Source: Ignavibacteriales bacterium (GTDB taxonomy: Bacteria > Bacteroidota > Ignavibacteria > UBA10030 > SZUA-254). From it: a stretch of 6,078 bases of DNA. The position numbers and the translations under genes are program-made. Each line of letters opens with the position of its first letter. The first letter of the stretch is position 1. Below, one piece after another: positions 4,836 to 6,078 of this stretch. The stretch is from NCBI GenBank assembly GCA_016207985.1, contig JACQYX010000027.1:1-6078 (forward strand), in the 5' to 3' direction. Under the pieces are notes generated by a model. The model was not told the DNA's origin and ran no database searches. It was given only the letters and a program-made list of their open reading frames with translations.

Positions 4836-6078
4836 TTAAAGTTGTTTCAGTTCTTCCTCGAGTAAGTGCTTCTCATACAAATCGGCATAGATGCCACCTA
4901 TCGCAACAAGCTCATCATGTGTTCCCCGCTCAACAATCTCACCGTTATTGAGTACGACAATCATATCTGCATCTTTCACGGTTGAAATGCGATGACTTAT
5001 AATAATGCTTGTGCGGTCTTTCATTACATTTCGGAGGCGTTTTAGAATTTCTTCTTCCGTGTAAGTATCGACAGCCGAGAGTGCATCATCAAGAATTAAA
5101 ATCTTTGGATTACGCATTACTGCACGTGCGATGCTAGTGCGCTGCTTTTGCCCGCCCGATAACGTTATCCCGCGCTCGCCCAACATTGTTTCATACTCTT
5201 TCGGGAATTCTTTCACATCCTTCGCTATTTGAGAGATTTCAGCCGCTTTTACGATTTCATCTATTCCGCCAGAGGCGGACAAGCTTCCATTATTCCCTCT
5301 TCTCGGCGAGTCGTCCACGACCCGACGGGTCGGTTGACCCGTGGGGAGTCGTTGACCCTCTTCTCGACGAGTCGATCTACGATCCCGTAGGGAGTCATCA
5401 ACCACACTCCCATTCTCTAAAACTCCATAAGAAATATTTTCCTTCAGCGTATCGGAAAAAAGGAATGTTTCCTGCTGAACGTAACCGATACTGGAGCGTA
5501 ATACTTCCAGCGGTATCTTCTTAATATTTATCCCATCTATCAGAAGTTCACCGTCGGTTACATCGTACAACCTCGGGATGAGATTAATGATTGTTGATTT
5601 CCCGGAACCGGTATAACCAACGATGGCGATAGTATTGCCTTGAGGAATCTGGAGATTAATATTTCTCAATGTTAACGATTGTGAAGTTTTATGGCTAAAA
5701 GAAACATTACGGAATTCGATTGCTCCTTTAATTTCTTTGTTAGAATAATCCGTTTCGTCAGTATTTTGGATATCCGGTTTAGTATCCATAATCTTCGTCA
5801 ATCGTCCCATCGAAGCTGCACCTTGCTGAAGAAGATTCGTTACCCAGCCGAATGCAATCATGGGCCAAATCAGGAGTGTAAGGTATCCGAAGAATGCTGT
5901 GAGCATGCCGATGGTTATTTCGCCATTGATGACTTGCAATCCGCCAACATAAACGATGATGACAAGCGAGCTGCCGATAAGCATGAACATCAGGGGCCAA
6001 AGGATGGACTGGATTTTAGCAAGAACTAAATTTTTTTTGAGATATTCCCAGCTTAAATCTTTAAAACTATTGATTTCA
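4836..6078 (-). CDS. ABC exporter subunit 1 (non-catalytic half), 5' partial, with palindromic insert
   Basis: The frame is open from the right edge to TAA at 4836-4838 (413 full codons visible); the first membrane helices lie outside the window. The visible part holds the end of the membrane domain (LAKIQSILWPLMFMLIGSSL; ITIGMLTAFFGYLTLLIWPM) and a complete ATPase domain. Numbering from Met at 5990: Walker A GYTGSGKS 125-132; Q-loop Gln 173; signature LSGGQ 277-281; Walker B ILILDD 297-302, with Asp 302 where the catalytic Glu should be; switch His 333; the end is typical for the family (LLEEELKQL). The Asp marks it as the degenerate half of a heterodimeric exporter; its partner is the 2857-4396 gene. 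Residues about 194-243 are an in-frame insert between Q-loop and signature, made of palindromic DNA (see 5265-5396). The gene is otherwise undamaged, so a working protein is plausible if its partner were intact. Substrate cannot be told from sequence. Confidence 0.9.
   Translation of the reverse strand, partial: EINSFKDLSWEYLKKNLVLAKIQSILWPLMFMLIGSSLVIIVYVGGLQVINGEITIGMLTAFFGYLTLLIWPMIAFGWVTNLLQQGAASMGRLTKIMDTKPDIQNTDETDYSNKEIKGAIEFRNVSFSHKTSQSLTLRNINLQIPQGNTIAIVGYTGSGKSTIINLIPRLYDVTDGELLIDGINIKKIPLEVLRSSIGYVQQETFLFSDTLKENISYGVLENGSVVDDSLRDRRSTRREEGQRLPTGQPTRRVVDDSPRRGNNGSLSASGGIDEIVKAAEISQIAKDVKEFPKEYETMLGERGITLSGGQKQRTSIARAVMRNPKILILDDALSAVDTYTEEEILKRLRNVMKDRTSIIISHRISTVKDADMIVVLNNGEIVERGTHDELVAIGGIYADLYEKHLLEEELKQL
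5265..5283 (-). repeat. Palindromic repeat core, copy in the ABC gene
   Basis: CTTGTCCGCCTCTGGCGGA on the minus strand, identical to the core at 817-835 and 1373-1391. Only the inner stem and CTTG lead are shared; the outer GGGAGA/TCTCCC stem is absent. It codes for LSASGG next to the native DEIVKA sequence. Confidence 0.88.
5265..5396 (-). repeat. Protein-coding palindromic insert inside the ABC ATPase domain
   Basis: The 132 bases (44 codons, no stop) are GC-rich against AT-rich surroundings and are made of repeats. On the minus strand, copy A (5356-5396) and copy B (5295-5350) both begin GACTCCCyACGGG and end GACTCGyCGAGAAGAGGG (y = C or T), joined by TCAAC. Each holds an arm pair (CTACG/CGTAG in A; CCACG/CGTGG in B) and a CTCG-N-CGAG palindrome; B contains an extra 7-bp palindrome, CGACCCG-T-CGGGTCG. 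After B comes CTTGTCCGCCTCTGGCGGA (5265-5283), the same core as in the repeats at 804 and 1360. In the protein this reads as two VDDS-type stretches rich in Arg and Ser. Homologs go nearly straight from the ISYGV region to DEIVKAAEIS, so all of this is extra. Confidence 0.85.

Noticed and set aside
4404..4838. Target-site duplication around the four-helix-bundle unit
   Set aside because: The flanks share only a few A/T-rich bases, no more than expected by chance.
5186..5524. Plus-strand open frame of 112 codons across the palindromic insert
   Set aside because: It is antisense to the ABC ATPase domain. It is open largely because the palindromic insert lacks stops in several frames.

Overview
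The window looks like a bacterial chromosome from the Bacteroidota/Ignavibacteriota side of the FCB group. The main evidence is the type IX secretion (Por) C-terminal sorting domain at the left edge, with its typical YQNYPNPFN motif. A stand-alone four-helix-bundle (S23/IVP-type) gene fits the same group. Clear Shine-Dalgarno sites and one near-perfect TTGACA/TATATT promoter are less like classical Bacteroides and more like Ignavibacteria. This placement is inference from style; no marker gene is present.

Layout. Bases 2-388 (+) are the 3' end of a secreted T9SS cargo protein, followed by a likely terminator (444-513). Bases 606-872 (+) are the signal peptide and first residues of a BNR/sialidase-like secreted protein, cut off where a dispersed palindromic repeat begins. 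Bases 873-1419 hold no protein gene but are dense in structure: two direct copies of the palindromic repeat (804-848 and 1360-1404), a third inverted variant (1316-1340), two other inverted repeats (851-922 and 1236-1285), and between them a stand-alone transcription unit. That unit has an AT-rich palindrome, a sigma70-type promoter, about 145 nt of foldable RNA and an intrinsic terminator, and is a candidate small RNA of about 185 nt.

The rest is on the minus strand and reads right to left: ABC exporter subunit 1 (4836 to beyond the right edge), a four-helix-bundle gene wrapped in an 18-bp inverted repeat (4414-4828), ABC exporter subunit 2 (2857-4396), and a secreted DUF4139-type protein (1420-2783). 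The two ABC subunits form a recognisable heterodimeric multidrug-exporter type pair: subunit 1 has Asp in place of the catalytic Walker B Glu, and subunit 2 has the variant signature LSVGQ, so one of the two ATP sites would be degenerate. Subunit 2 and the DUF4139 gene each appear to carry an internal deletion with a change of frame, so both look broken.

The most unusual item is inside ABC subunit 1. Between the Q-loop and the signature motif there is an in-frame insert of about 48 codons, made of nested palindromes in two related copies plus the same 19-base palindromic core that interrupts the BNR gene. This resembles in concept the protein-coding palindromic elements of Rickettsia, but I do not recognise the family. 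The theme of the window is a small-repeat-rich region where palindromic elements and deletions reshape genes, with at least one element tolerated within a reading frame.
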